Positions 41,942-52,800 of a stretch of DNA of 59,883 nt are shown piece by piece; within the stretch, counting starts at the first letter, position 1; every line of letters starts with the position of its first letter. The notes beneath the pieces are model-generated. The model made no database searches and had not been told where the DNA came from. It was given only the letters and a program-made list of their open reading frames with translations. Source of the stretch: Lachnospiraceae bacterium (GTDB lineage Bacteria; Bacillota; Clostridia; Lachnospirales; Lachnospiraceae); the NCBI GenBank assembly GCA_017625255.1, contig JAGALK010000106.1:1-59883 (forward strand), in the 5' to 3' direction. A program made the translations under genes and the position numbers.

Positions 41942-43636
41942 ATGAAAAAAAGTCTAGCAGCGCGAGCTGGGGCAGCGTTAATGGTTTTGATGCTTGCATT
42001 TTTCATGATTTTGCCAGAAATGATTAGAGCAGAAGGTGAAGAAGAGCAGCAAACAGCAACTGAAATGGTAGTGTCCCAGACAAATGAAAGCCAATCAGAA
42101 GCAGAAATGGTAGTAGAAGAAGCACCGATGGCAGAAGAGACACCGACAACGGAAGAAGTGCCAGTACCGGAAGTACCGACAGCGGAAGTGCCGGTTGAAG
42201 TTTCTACAGAAGCACCTGCAGCAGAAGATGCCCCAGTGGCAGAAGAAACCCCGGCAACAGAAACTCCGGTGGCAGAAGAAACACCAGTAACAGAAGAAGC
42301 ACCTGTGGTTGAGGAAACACCGGTTGTGGAAGAGACACCGGCAGTAGAAGAGACACCGGCAGTAGAAGAAACTCCGGCAGTAGAAGAAACACCGGAAGCT
42401 GAAAAAGAAGATAAAAAGTCTGATGCAAAAACAGATAGGACAACAGAAACTAATAAAAATGTAGTAGAAGTATACAATAATGTTACAGATTTTATTACAG
42501 AAGGTACAACACTTACCGGTTATCAGGGAGCAGGAGGAGTTGTAGAGATTCCAGATGGTATTACCGCAATTGCAGACAACACATTTTATGGAAATACCAA
42601 TATTACAGGAGTCGCATTCCCAGGCAGCTTACAAGCTATTGGCAGTTCTGCATTTAATGGCTGTATTAATTTAGAAGCTGTGACTATTCCGGGAAATGTA
42701 ACTAAGGTTGGCGTATCTGCATTTGCAAATTGCAGAGCACTTGCATCTGTAAACTTAAACGGCTCAGCAAATGCAATTTCTCAGGGACAGTTCTTTAATT
42801 GTATCAGCTTGACAAATGTAAGCGTTCCGGAAGGCATTGTAAGTATTGCAGCCGATGCATTTGGAAGCTGCAGCAATTTGAGTAGTATATCACTTCCGGC
42901 TTCACTTTCAAGTCTGGATATGAATGCATTTGCTAATGCTGTGAATCTGACAGATATTGCAGTTGCAGCAGGAAATGGTACATATATGTCTTATGACGGA
43001 TGCTTATATACAGCAGGCGGTACACAGTTAGTTCTTTGCCCTCCGGGAAAGACAACGATTAATTTTAATCAGGGTGTGACAACAATAGCAGCCGGAGCTT
43101 TTTCAGGATGTAATTATATTAGTAATGTGACCATTCCGGCATCTGTTGGTACAATTGATACTTCTGCGTTTAGCGGCAGTTCCGTACATTCTATTACCAT
43201 TCCGGCTACAGTAGTAAATATTGGAGGTCAGTCTGGATGGACACCGGCTATTGTATATGGATACAGCGGATCAGTTGCAGAAAGCTGGGCAGAAGAAAAC
43301 AGTTATGTTTTTGAAAGCTTAGATGGAGAAACAGGAAGCACTGATGGCGAAGGTGATAATGGAGACGGAGACGATGGAAATGCAGGTGGCGGCAGCAGCA
43401 ACGGAAGAAATAGTGGTGGAAACAGTTCAGGTAATGGAACACAGGTAAGTGGAGGAACTAATACAACCACAGTTTCAGCAGCAGGACCGGCAGTTTCAGC
43501 AGGTACATCTGTACATGTCAAAGATGCAACACCAAAGACTGGTGTAGAAGATTATGGTATGTACTGTTTGTTTGGAGCAATTTTATTGATAGGCGCAGCA
43601 TGCTTTGCTTATAGCAAAAAGCTTCGTTGTGAATAA
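41942..43636 (+). CDS. BspA-type leucine-rich surface protein with TPKTG anchor
   Basis: A sortase substrate of 564 residues. ATG 41942 is chosen for its spacing to CAGGAG. After the signal peptide comes a 110-residue Pro/Glu/Thr/Val stretch with near-identical EETPAVEETP units (a wall-spanning stalk), then BspA-like (LRR_5) repeats: GAGGVVEIPDGITAIADNTF, NITGVAFPGSLQAIGSSAFN, VSVPEGIVSIAADAFGSC and more. A Gly/Ser/Asn spacer (about 470-520) leads to the sorting signal TPKTG, a membrane helix (YCLFGAILLIGAACFAYS) and KKLRCE. TPKTG replaces LPXTG and should be read by the sortase next door. Confidence 0.92.
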   Translation: MKKSLAARAGAALMVLMLAFFMILPEMIRAEGEEEQQTATEMVVSQTNESQSEAEMVVEEAPMAEETPTTEEVPVPEVPTAEVPVEVSTEAPAAEDAPVAEETPATETPVAEETPVTEEAPVVEETPVVEETPAVEETPAVEETPAVEETPEAEKEDKKSDAKTDRTTETNKNVVEVYNNVTDFITEGTTLTGYQGAGGVVEIPDGITAIADNTFYGNTNITGVAFPGSLQAIGSSAFNGCINLEAVTIPGNVTKVGVSAFANCRALASVNLNGSANAISQGQFFNCISLTNVSVPEGIVSIAADAFGSCSNLSSISLPASLSSLDMNAFANAVNLTDIAVAAGNGTYMSYDGCLYTAGGTQLVLCPPGKTTINFNQGVTTIAAGAFSGCNYISNVTIPASVGTIDTSAFSGSSVHSITIPATVVNIGGQSGWTPAIVYGYSGSVAESWAEENSYVFESLDGETGSTDGEGDNGDGDDGNAGGGSSNGRNSGGNSSGNGTQVSGGTNTTTVSAAGPAVSAGTSVHVKDATPKTGVEDYGMYCLFGAILLIGAACFAYSKKLRCE

Positions 43637-43661
43637 TATATTATCGCGTATATAGACTTTA

Positions 43662-43690
43662 TAAAGCGGCATGGCGACATGCCGCTTTTA
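43662..43690. terminator. Terminator after the surface module
   Basis: TAAAGCGGCAT pairs perfectly with ATGCCGCTTTA around GGCGAC. The arms themselves supply short A and T runs, so it may work in both directions. The stretch 43637-43812 holds no gene; TATACT at 43779 is a possible -10 for the next one. Confidence 0.85.
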
Positions 43691-43812
43691 TAATGCAATA
43701 AATTTGAAATTTGCAAATACGGCAAAAAATCTATATTTAAGAACAAAAAATATGAATGAATCTTGAAAAGGGATACGATATACTTAGAAAAAGTATTTTA
43801 TAGGAGAAAGAT

Positions 43813-46437
43813 ATGTATAGTGTGGATTTAAGTGGAAAATGGCGGTATGCATTAGAAGAAGATGGAAACATCCCCGATTTTCGACAAGACTTAGAAGGAG
43901 AAGGTTTTATCTTGCCGGGAACAACTTGTGAAAATCGTATAGGAAAAAAGCAGGAATATTATACAACACTAAATGAAAAAACCGTACGAGCTCCTAGAGA
44001 AAGATATGAATATGTAGGTGGGCTGTGGTTACAAAGAGAAGTAGAAGTACCTAAAGAGGCAGAAAACAAAAGAATCTATTTGTTTTTAGAACGGGTAAAT
44101 ATGGCATCAGAGCTTTGGATAGATGGAGAAAAGATACAAAGGCAGGTGATAGGACTCTCTACGCCGCACATTTATGATTTGACAGGAAAAGTGACGGCTG
44201 GAAAGCATACATTTGTATTACGGATAGATAATCGGAATTTGATAAATATAGATACGATGGCAAGTGGCTATAGTGTGGATACCCAAGGCTATTGGAATGG
44301 AATTGTAGGCCGAATAGAATTACAGTGGAAAAATCTGTGTACCATTGAGAATGTACAGGTCTATCCAAAAGAAAATGGCATTCGTGTCCGATTAATAGAA
44401 AACAGCGATATTAGATCACCTCTACAAAGAGAAAAAGCAGAAATTACATTGAGAGTGATTGCGCCGAATGGAAAAAGGCTGAAAATAAAAGGGTATGAAA
44501 GAGAAGTCTGTCAATCGAAGCAGGTAGAGTATTTTGAATATGAAATAGATGCTGATGAAATAAAATGGTGGGATGAGTTTTCGCCATCTTTATATACCTT
44601 ACAGGTAAAGTATACATATAAGAATGAAGTATCCTGCAAAGAAGTTATCTTTGGTATGCGAAACCTTGAGGTGATAGATAAAGAAATAGTATTAAATCAT
44701 CGCAGAATTGCTTTGCGTGGTACGACGGATTGTGCTATTTTTCCAATGACAGGTTATCCGGTAATGGATATAGAAAGCTGGAGAGAGAAATTTCGGATTG
44801 TGAAAAACTATGGTTTAAATCATGTACGGTTTCATGCATGGTGTCCGCCGGAAAATGCCTTTGCGGCAGCAGACGAACTGGGAGTATATCTTTCCGTTGA
44901 AATGCCCTTGTGGCTTAACTATGATGTATGTGCCCTTGAAGTAGGGAGTGACCCGATACATAGAGAGTATTTTATGCAGGAAGCATTAAATATTGCAAAA
45001 ACCTATGGCAATCATCCATCGTTTATGTTTTTTTCGAATGGAAATGAAAACATGGGAGATATGGAATTGCTAGAGGATATCCTGACAACGGTAAAAGCCT
45101 ATGATCATAGGCGGTTATATACCATGTCGTCTAATTTCGACCATCCGATTCTTCCTTGTGAGGACTACCTATGTGCCTATGAAGCAGGAGGAAACTATGT
45201 CCGTATGCAAAACTTACAGGAAGAAGCAGCAAGGGATACCTGTTTGAATTATGATTTTGCAGCAGAAAAAATGTCTGTTCCGGTGATATCCTTTGAAATC
45301 GGACAGTATTGCAGTTTCCCGGATGTGGATATAGCAGACAGATATACAGGAAATATGCTGCCGGTAAACTTTGAAGTCATCCGAAGAAAAATGCAGGAAA
45401 AAGGTGTGTATCATCGGCTGGACGACTATGTAAAAGCGTCCGGAGATTTAGTGGTGAAGCTTTATAAAGAAGAAATTGAATGTGCATTGCGAACCCGCAG
45501 CTTTGGTGGATTTCAGCTTTTGGCATTAAACGATTATACCGGACAGGATACCGCGATTGTAGGAATTTTGGATGCTTTTTGGCAGAGCAAGGGTTTTATA
45601 ACGGCAGAAAAATTCAGGGAGTTTTGTGGTCCTGTAGTACCTTTATTCAAAGCAAAAAGAATATACAAAAATACAGAAACTATAGAGGCCGAGTTGGCAC
45701 TGTATGATTATGGAAAGGTACGAATTGAAAATGTAGAATACATCGTAAATATTTATCAGGAGAACCGGTTGTTTTTTCAGAAAAGAACTAGAAGTTCGCA
45801 ATTAGATATTTCTTTGCAGAGCATACAAAAATCCACAATTTTGCAGGTGGAGATTGCAGTTGGGGAATATAAGAATTTCTATCGAATTTTTGTTGGAATA
45901 GAAAAAGAGCAGCAGTCTAAAGAAGACTTGCTGATATGTAGAAAAAGGGATGAACTGCAAAGGATTTTACAAGAAGGTAAAAATGCAGTTGTCAGTGCAG
46001 AAATTCTAAAGTATACGCTGGAATGTAGTTTTATACCTGTATTTTGGTCGCCGGTATTTTTTGAAAGCAGTAAGCCCTGTGGAGGAATAATTCGAAAGTC
46101 ACATCCGATTTTTTCTGATTTCCCTACAGAAAAATATCCCGATTATCAGTGGAAAAGTTTATTGGATAATGCAAAATCTGTGGATATTTCAGGAATAGCT
46201 AAAAAGCTTTCTCCGTTGGTAGAGATGGTGCCCAATTTTGTGAATCTTACGCAGTCCTCGCCATTGTTTGAGGTAAGAGTAAACCAGTCGAATTTATTGA
46301 TTTGTGGGTTTGATTTAGAAAGCGATGAGGATATGACAAAGCAGTTAAAATATAGTATTTTTTCTTATATGCAATCAGAAGATTTTGTGCCAGAGTATGA
46401 AATGACAATAGAGGAATTTGAAAAACAATTTTTATAA
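43813..46437 (+). CDS. GH2 family beta-glycosidase
   Basis: A cytosolic glycoside hydrolase of family 2 (874 residues, no signal peptide). The N-terminal jelly-roll starts SVDLSGKWRYALEEDG, an Ig-like domain follows, and the TIM barrel begins near IALRGTTDCAIFPMTGYPVM and includes GLNHVRFHAWCPPENAFAAA. The acid/base is Glu412 in SNGNENMGD and the nucleophile Glu495 in SFEIGQY. Substrate could be a beta-galactoside, beta-mannoside or beta-glucuronide. The last 250 residues are not typical and may bind sugar. It is 11 nt ahead of a GH35 gene in the same operon. AGGAGAAAG precedes the start. Confidence 0.9.
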   Translation: MYSVDLSGKWRYALEEDGNIPDFRQDLEGEGFILPGTTCENRIGKKQEYYTTLNEKTVRAPRERYEYVGGLWLQREVEVPKEAENKRIYLFLERVNMASELWIDGEKIQRQVIGLSTPHIYDLTGKVTAGKHTFVLRIDNRNLINIDTMASGYSVDTQGYWNGIVGRIELQWKNLCTIENVQVYPKENGIRVRLIENSDIRSPLQREKAEITLRVIAPNGKRLKIKGYEREVCQSKQVEYFEYEIDADEIKWWDEFSPSLYTLQVKYTYKNEVSCKEVIFGMRNLEVIDKEIVLNHRRIALRGTTDCAIFPMTGYPVMDIESWREKFRIVKNYGLNHVRFHAWCPPENAFAAADELGVYLSVEMPLWLNYDVCALEVGSDPIHREYFMQEALNIAKTYGNHPSFMFFSNGNENMGDMELLEDILTTVKAYDHRRLYTMSSNFDHPILPCEDYLCAYEAGGNYVRMQNLQEEAARDTCLNYDFAAEKMSVPVISFEIGQYCSFPDVDIADRYTGNMLPVNFEVIRRKMQEKGVYHRLDDYVKASGDLVVKLYKEEIECALRTRSFGGFQLLALNDYTGQDTAIVGILDAFWQSKGFITAEKFREFCGPVVPLFKAKRIYKNTETIEAELALYDYGKVRIENVEYIVNIYQENRLFFQKRTRSSQLDISLQSIQKSTILQVEIAVGEYKNFYRIFVGIEKEQQSKEDLLICRKRDELQRILQEGKNAVVSAEILKYTLECSFIPVFWSPVFFESSKPCGGIIRKSHPIFSDFPTEKYPDYQWKSLLDNAKSVDISGIAKKLSPLVEMVPNFVNLTQSSPLFEVRVNQSNLLICGFDLESDEDMTKQLKYSIFSYMQSEDFVPEYEMTIEEFEKQFL

Positions 46438-46448
46438 AGGAGTACCCA

Positions 46449-48731
46449 ATGAAATATGTAATAGATTTACAAAATATAGAAAAGAAAAAAATATTTAAGC
46501 TCTCAGATTCCTTTTCAGCAGAAAATGAAAAGGAGAAAATCTCGTTTACCAATTATTATATGTGTAAAGATCAAAAGCCTTTTTTTGGTATCAGCGGAGA
46601 GTTTCATTTTAGTCGGATGGAACCTGAATACTGGGAGGATGAGATTCTTAAAATGAAAGCATGCGGGATAAATATTATCTCTACCTATGTATTCTGGATA
46701 CACCATGAAGAGGAAGAAGGAATATTTGATTTTACCGGAAGAAGAAATTTGCGTCGATTTGTGATGCTTTGTAAAAAGCATGGGCTGTATGTGATTTTAC
46801 GCATTGGACCCTTTGATCATGGAGAGGTAAGAAATGGCGGACTGCCGGATTGGTTGTATGGAAAACCGTTTGAAGTGCGCAAGTTAAATGCAGGATTTTT
46901 GTATTATACCAAGCGGCTGTATAATCGTCTTGCGACAGAGGTCAAGGGGTTATTTTTTGCAGACAATGGACCGATTATTGGTGTACAGATTGATAATGAA
47001 TATATGCATTCCTCAGCACCGTGGGAAATGACGAATGGAGTATCCAACGAATGGGTATTTGGTGGTGATGAAGGCGAAGCTTATATGCTGACCTTAAAAG
47101 AGTTGGCAGCGGATTGTAAAATTACACCGGTATTTTATACCTGCACTGGTTGGGGTGGCGCTATTACGCCAGATTGTATGATGCCCTTATGGGGTGGTTA
47201 TGCCTATCGGCCATGGCTGTTTTATGAAAAAAGAGAGGGACATCCCTGTACCGAAGAGTACATCTATCAGGATTTTCATAATAATGCCGTTATAGCGACA
47301 AATGATTTTAAACCAAGCTACCAGCCGGAAGATAAGCCTTATGCTTGTTGTGAAATGGGGGGTGGTATGATGTGCAATTATAATTATCGGTTTATTTTGC
47401 CCTATAAGAGTGTCGATGCTATGGCAAATATTAAATTGGCATCGGGCTGTAATTTCTTAGGATATTATGTATTTCAAGGGGGAAGCAATCCTATAGGAAA
47501 AAAAGGTACTTACATGAATGAAGGACAGGTAGCAAAAATTACTTATGATTATCAGGCACCGATAGGAGAGTTCGGGCAAATCAGGGAATCCTACCAGCGT
47601 TTAAAAACGATGCATTATTTTATTCATACTTTTGAAGATAGAATATGCGGATTGAAAACTGTATTGCCAAAAGGTGCATCAGATATTGCGCCTGAGGATT
47701 TAGAAACTCTTCGGTATGCGGTGCGAACCGATGGATATCGTGGATTTTTATTTATCAATAATTTTCAGGATCATGCCAATATGCCAATGCGTCAAAATGA
47801 AGAAATTACACTTTCCATGCATGAGGAAGATATCTGTTTTACAGATATAAGTATAGCGGGGGATGAAAACTGTATTTTACCATTTCATTTTGATATGCAC
47901 GGAATTGATTTGGTGCAGGCAGCGGCGCAGCCGGTTACTTATTTAGAAATGGATGGAGATATAACCTATTTGTTTATGCGTCCATCCGGTATGTCTGCGA
48001 AGTTTATATTTGAAAAGGGAGCGCATATAAACAGCAAATCTACATCTGTGTATGAAATGAATGATGCACAAGAGTGGGCATATTTTTCTGTGGAAAAAGA
48101 AAGCAAAAAGATACATATACTATGTGTGGATAGAGAAATTGCCAATAATCTTTATGTATGGGAAAATAAGGGATTTCTTTTTTCAAAGGGAGCATTGCTT
48201 TTTGACAGTCATGGGATACGGCTAGAAACGACAGAGGCAGAAAATACAATATTCACTTATCCCAATCATTTGCTTTTAAAGAGTAAGTTTGTGGAAAGAG
48301 AACCTTTGCAGGATATTTTAGGTGGAAAACTAGGCTGTTACAGGGCAGATTGTCAAAGGGTGAAAATTCCAACAGAACTAAAGCAGGTGGGAAACAACCG
48401 CTATACCATTACCTTTCCAAAAGGTTTTTTGCGTGGAATAAAAGATGCATGGCTGCAAATTCAATATAAGGGAGATATCGGACATGCATTTATTGATGGA
48501 AAAATGATTCATGATCATTTTTGTAATGGGGCAGCATGGGAAATTGGTCTTTTTGCATTTGCGGATGCTTTGGAAAATCAACCAATGACGATTTATATTA
48601 CACCGAAAAAAGAGTCAGCAGTTGTAAATGTAGAATCGGCAATGGCTGCTCGATTTGAAGTGGTAAGTGATGCCATTGGTGAAATTTCCCATATAGATGT
48701 TTTGCCGGTGTATGAAATAAGAATTTTATAA
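46449..48731 (+). CDS. GH35 family beta-galactosidase
   Basis: A cytosolic beta-galactosidase-type enzyme of 760 residues. Family 35 marks are GISGEFHFSRMEPEYWEDEI, STYVFWIHHEEEEGIFDFTG, ILRIGPFDHGEVRNGGLPDW and IGVQIDNEY, which holds the acid/base Glu184. CCEMGGGM holds the nucleophile Glu302. GH35 removes terminal beta-linked galactose, and some members take galactosamine or glucosamine. It follows GH2 by 11 nt with AAAGGAG upstream. The pair most likely degrades imported galactose-containing oligosaccharides, perhaps arabinogalactan, given the arabinofuranosidase nearby; this is inference. Confidence 0.92.
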   Translation: MKYVIDLQNIEKKKIFKLSDSFSAENEKEKISFTNYYMCKDQKPFFGISGEFHFSRMEPEYWEDEILKMKACGINIISTYVFWIHHEEEEGIFDFTGRRNLRRFVMLCKKHGLYVILRIGPFDHGEVRNGGLPDWLYGKPFEVRKLNAGFLYYTKRLYNRLATEVKGLFFADNGPIIGVQIDNEYMHSSAPWEMTNGVSNEWVFGGDEGEAYMLTLKELAADCKITPVFYTCTGWGGAITPDCMMPLWGGYAYRPWLFYEKREGHPCTEEYIYQDFHNNAVIATNDFKPSYQPEDKPYACCEMGGGMMCNYNYRFILPYKSVDAMANIKLASGCNFLGYYVFQGGSNPIGKKGTYMNEGQVAKITYDYQAPIGEFGQIRESYQRLKTMHYFIHTFEDRICGLKTVLPKGASDIAPEDLETLRYAVRTDGYRGFLFINNFQDHANMPMRQNEEITLSMHEEDICFTDISIAGDENCILPFHFDMHGIDLVQAAAQPVTYLEMDGDITYLFMRPSGMSAKFIFEKGAHINSKSTSVYEMNDAQEWAYFSVEKESKKIHILCVDREIANNLYVWENKGFLFSKGALLFDSHGIRLETTEAENTIFTYPNHLLLKSKFVEREPLQDILGGKLGCYRADCQRVKIPTELKQVGNNRYTITFPKGFLRGIKDAWLQIQYKGDIGHAFIDGKMIHDHFCNGAAWEIGLFAFADALENQPMTIYITPKKESAVVNVESAMAARFEVVSDAIGEISHIDVLPVYEIRIL

Positions 48732-48739
48732 TGTATGCG

Positions 48740-49597
48740 TTATAGCAAAGAGGTGTTCGGGTTTCTTCGGTATTCTGTCGGAGTAACTCGGACATTTTTT
48801 TTAAATGCTGCACAAAATACACTTTCACAGGAAAAACCGGTATGAAAGCAAATATCCTTAATGGAAAGCTCGGTGGTTTTTAACAGATATTTTGCAGTAT
48901 TTAATCGTAGATTAATGATGTATTCATGAGGAGTAAATCCTGTTTCTTTTTTGAAAATTCGTATAAAATGATAGTGGCTTAGCATAGCGCGGTCTGCCAA
49001 TTCTTCAATTTGTAAATCCTCTGCAAAATGTTCTGTGATATAAGTGACAATTTCTTCAATAGTATGACTATGATGATTTGTTTTCAAATGCATGGGTGAA
49101 TATAAAAGCATAGCTGTCAAAATGTCTGTAATCTGCTTGGAAATTAATGGTTCTTTAATGGGAGCATTATTTGCAAAGGTATCATAAATCTGCTGCAGTT
49201 TGTTTAGTACAGGATAAGTATCATGCATAGAAAAAATATTGCCTAAATGAGAGACAATCAGCTCATAATAAGACCTTGCTAAAGGTCCGTCAAAATGCAT
49301 CCAGAGACTTTCCCAACCGGTCTTTGTGTAATAGCCATGAGGCTTATAGCAGTCTAAAAGCACAAAATCTCCGGCTTTAGCTTTTTCTGTCCGATTATCA
49401 AATTCTACCATCACTTCACCCGAAGCAATATACATGAATAAAAAGCTGTCATAAGAATTGCGCTGCTGCCTATAGCCGGGTTCGTAAAAGAAATGTCCGG
49501 TACAGATAGGATAAAAAAAGGTATCCATTGCAGTTACGCTAGGGGTATAAAAAAACACATCTGAAGCAGATGAAATATATTTTTCCTGTGACTTCAT
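48740..49597 (-). CDS. AraC-family regulator with cupin sensor
   Basis: A 285-residue one-component regulator. ATG 49597 is chosen because the AGGAGG site lies inside the longer frame that starts at 49615. The N-terminal cupin-like domain (MVEFDNRTEKAKAGDFVLLD, CYKPHGYYTKTGWESLWMHF) should bind a sugar. The C-terminal double helix-turn-helix is LQIEELADRAMLSHYHFIRI and LSIKDICFHTGFSCESVFCA. It is convergent with GH35 and divergent from the GH51 gene, with 273 bp between the starts. It is a likely regulator of both. Confidence 0.9.
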   Translation of the reverse strand: MKSQEKYISSASDVFFYTPSVTAMDTFFYPICTGHFFYEPGYRQQRNSYDSFLFMYIASGEVMVEFDNRTEKAKAGDFVLLDCYKPHGYYTKTGWESLWMHFDGPLARSYYELIVSHLGNIFSMHDTYPVLNKLQQIYDTFANNAPIKEPLISKQITDILTAMLLYSPMHLKTNHHSHTIEEIVTYITEHFAEDLQIEELADRAMLSHYHFIRIFKKETGFTPHEYIINLRLNTAKYLLKTTELSIKDICFHTGFSCESVFCAAFKKNVRVTPTEYRRNPNTSLL

Positions 49598-49870
49598 TGA
49601 GAAATCCTCCTGCATATATCTTAGTTTTATTGTACGACAGCAAATGTTTTATCACAAGGTAGAATATAAGCAATTTTTCTAAAAACTGTGAAAAGTGTAA
49701 AAAAGAAAAACGGATATTTCGGTGAAATGTTATAAAGATTGGAAGATTTTAGCCGTGGTACTTTTATGAATAGGTAAAATAAGCTATAATATTTTAGTAA
49801 AAATTTTCTGACTGCTAAGGCACAAAATAAGTTGGCGGCGGTTGGAAATTCTTGAAATTGGGAGGGTAAT

Positions 49871-52800
49871 ATGTGTAAAAATGTATGCAAAAAATGGATT
49901 AGCTTTATGCTTTCAGCAGTCTTGCTTCTTAGCGTATGGCAGCCAACAGGAAATGTGCAGGCAGCAGAAGATGCTTTAGCAGGAACAAATTTGCTTGTGC
50001 AGTATGAATTTCAAAATGGAGGAGAGGATTCCTCAGGAAATGGATATGATGCAATTATTGGAAATGGTGTTACGGTAGCAAATGGTGTGGCATCTTTACC
50101 GGGTGGAGAAGCAACGGATTCTGCATTTATTGAATTGCCGGAAGGTATGTTTGATGCTCAGAATACGCTGACCATTACCATGTGGATAAAGGATAATGAT
50201 CCTCAGGAAAACTGGCTTGGTGCTTTTTTCTTTGGTTCAGCGGCAAATTCTAATGGTTATCCGGAAAACTATTACTATTTTGTACCATGTGAAAAGCAGC
50301 ATAACACCTTAAAATCTGTAATTACAAATTCTATAAATGCTGCAAAACCGTGGGATGCAGAAAAAGGAATTCGTGAAAGTGTCAATACCTCAGCTTACAG
50401 AGGCGTATGGACACATTATGCCATTGTTTTAAAGCCGGGAAAAATGCTTTGTTATATTGATGGCGAAGAAGTGGGCAGTCAGACTCTAGATAGAACTGTC
50501 AGCGATTTTGGTTCTAATTTACAGTCTTATATTGGAAAGTCTAATTATGCAGACCCATTATATCAGGGAGATTTTAAGGATTTTCGTGTATATACTGATG
50601 AACTAAGCGAAGAACAGATTCAGGCAGTTATGGGTGTTAAAAAGGAAGTACCTCAGTATTCCATGACTATTGATGGTAATTATGTGACAAAACAGCTCAG
50701 TGAAGATTTATATGGACTCTTTTATGAAGATATCAACAGTGCAGCAGATGGTGGTCTTTATCCGGAAATGGTCAAGAACTATTCCTTTGAAAATGCCTAT
50801 GTGCAGTCTGGCGATACAAACAGCAGTTATTTTAAGGAAAATGGATATCAGACTATTGGAAAGTATGATTTGCACTGGACAGCGTCTAGTGGAAGCTTTT
50901 CTATAGAGGATAGCGACAGCTTAAATGAAAATAATCTCCATTATGCAGTAGTGAAAGGAAATGCGGTGCTGCAAAATGGCGGATTTGCACCAAAAAATGA
51001 TCCAAACGGTGCAGCAATGGCAATTAAGCCATTAGAAGAAGCAGAACAAACAGGTACTTATACCTTTTCGGCTTTTGCAAAGGCAGAGGCAGGCTATACA
51101 GGAGAAATCAAAGTTAAAATTGTAAATGCCAACGGAAAAGCGATTACGGATGAACAGATTGTACCATTTGAGGCAGATGGCGAATGGCAGAAGATTTCCA
51201 CAGAACTGACCTCCACTGTCAGCAAAAATACCAAAGGAAAAATGGTGCTTAGTATTCGTGGTGCAGATGCCTCTGAAAAATTGCAGTTAGATATGGTGTC
51301 AGTTGTACCACATGACAGCTTTGGGTATGGAGACAAAAACTATGCCTATGGTGTGGGTATCCGTCAGGATTTATTGGATTTGATGATGGATTTGAATCCG
51401 AAATTTATGCGTTTTCCGGGTGGATGTATTGTAGAAGGCTTTAACTGGGAAGGAATCTACGACTGGAGAGATACCGTTGGACCATTAGAAGAAAGAAAAG
51501 CAAATACAAACCGATGGGAAAATTGGGGAAACAGTGATCATAGTTGGGGATATATGCAGTCCTTTGGATTTGGTTATCATGAAATTTTATCCCTTTGTGA
51601 AGCATATGGTATGGAGCCATTCCCAATTATTAGTGCCGGAGTACTTTGTCAGTATGAAACCTCTGGTGTGAATGCAAAAACCGATGAAGATTTGCAGTTT
51701 TTTATAGATATGGCAACCGATTTATTAGATTACTGCTGGGGAGACCCTGCCACAAATGCATGGGCAGCAAAGCGAGCTGAAAACGGACATAAAGAGCCGT
51801 TTGATTTGAAATATTTAGGCATTGGAAATGAGAATCTTCAGGATAAATATTTTGCCAATCTTGAGGTAATGAAAGAAGCTGTAGAGGAGTATGTAAAAGA
51901 AAATTATCCAAACAGAAAGCTAAATATTATTTCCAGTGCAGGTCCTACGGCAACAGGAAATGATTATGAATATGCCTATGACCGTCTGGCGCAGACTATG
52001 CCGGGAGAGACCTTAGTAGATGAACATTATTATGTAGACGAGAGCTTTATGTACAACCAGTCCGATCGTTACGATTATTACCAGAGAGTTAGTCAGGGCG
52101 GAAGTGATGTATTCGTTGGCGAATATGCCGTAAAAAATGATAATAAGTACAATACAGCCCTTGCAGAGGCAGCCTATATTACAGGTTTAGAGAGAAATGC
52201 AGATGTGGTAAAGAATATTTCCTATGCACCACTTTTATATAAGGTAGGAAACTTAAACTGGTCTCATGATTTGATTTACTTTGATGAGTTTGACACTGCT
52301 AAATCTACCAATTACTATGTACAGCAGATGTTTGCTAAAAACTATGGTACACAGTTGATTGATACAAAGCTAGAATCTGCGGATAAAGATTTTTCCAACT
52401 ATGGCAGCCCGATTATTGGCACAAGCTCTGCCACTGGAACGATTGATAAGGTTACCGTTTATGATGCAGCAGGAAAGATTCTTTTTGAGGATGATTTTGA
52501 GGATAATTCCAATGGTTGGAAGAAGTTTTCAGCCACAGGCTCTGGAAACAGCTTTAGTATCAGCAATGGGGAGTTGAAATTTACCGGAACAAATGGCATT
52601 AATGCGGTTTACCTGCCAATGGCAGTAGAAGAGCATTGGGAAAACTACAAAATCGTAGTGGAAAGTGCGATAAAGGATAGTGGAAAAGGTTTTGTCATCG
52701 GTGCAGGACACGAAAATCAATATTATTGGTATCATTTAGGCAAATCCGATGAAGCAGCAGCTATTATGGAGGTTACCAGACCAAATAGAAATGAAACGGC

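Noticed and set aside
42110..42400. Possible CRISPR or DNA repeat array
   Set aside because: The repeats are in-frame codons for EETP-type units inside a gene, with no spacers of even length.
41881..42477. 198-codon minus-strand frame with Ser/Val/Gly/Thr repeats
   Set aside because: It is the complement of the Glu/Pro/Thr repeat stalk of the TPKTG protein, so the repeats are mirrored, not a separate protein.
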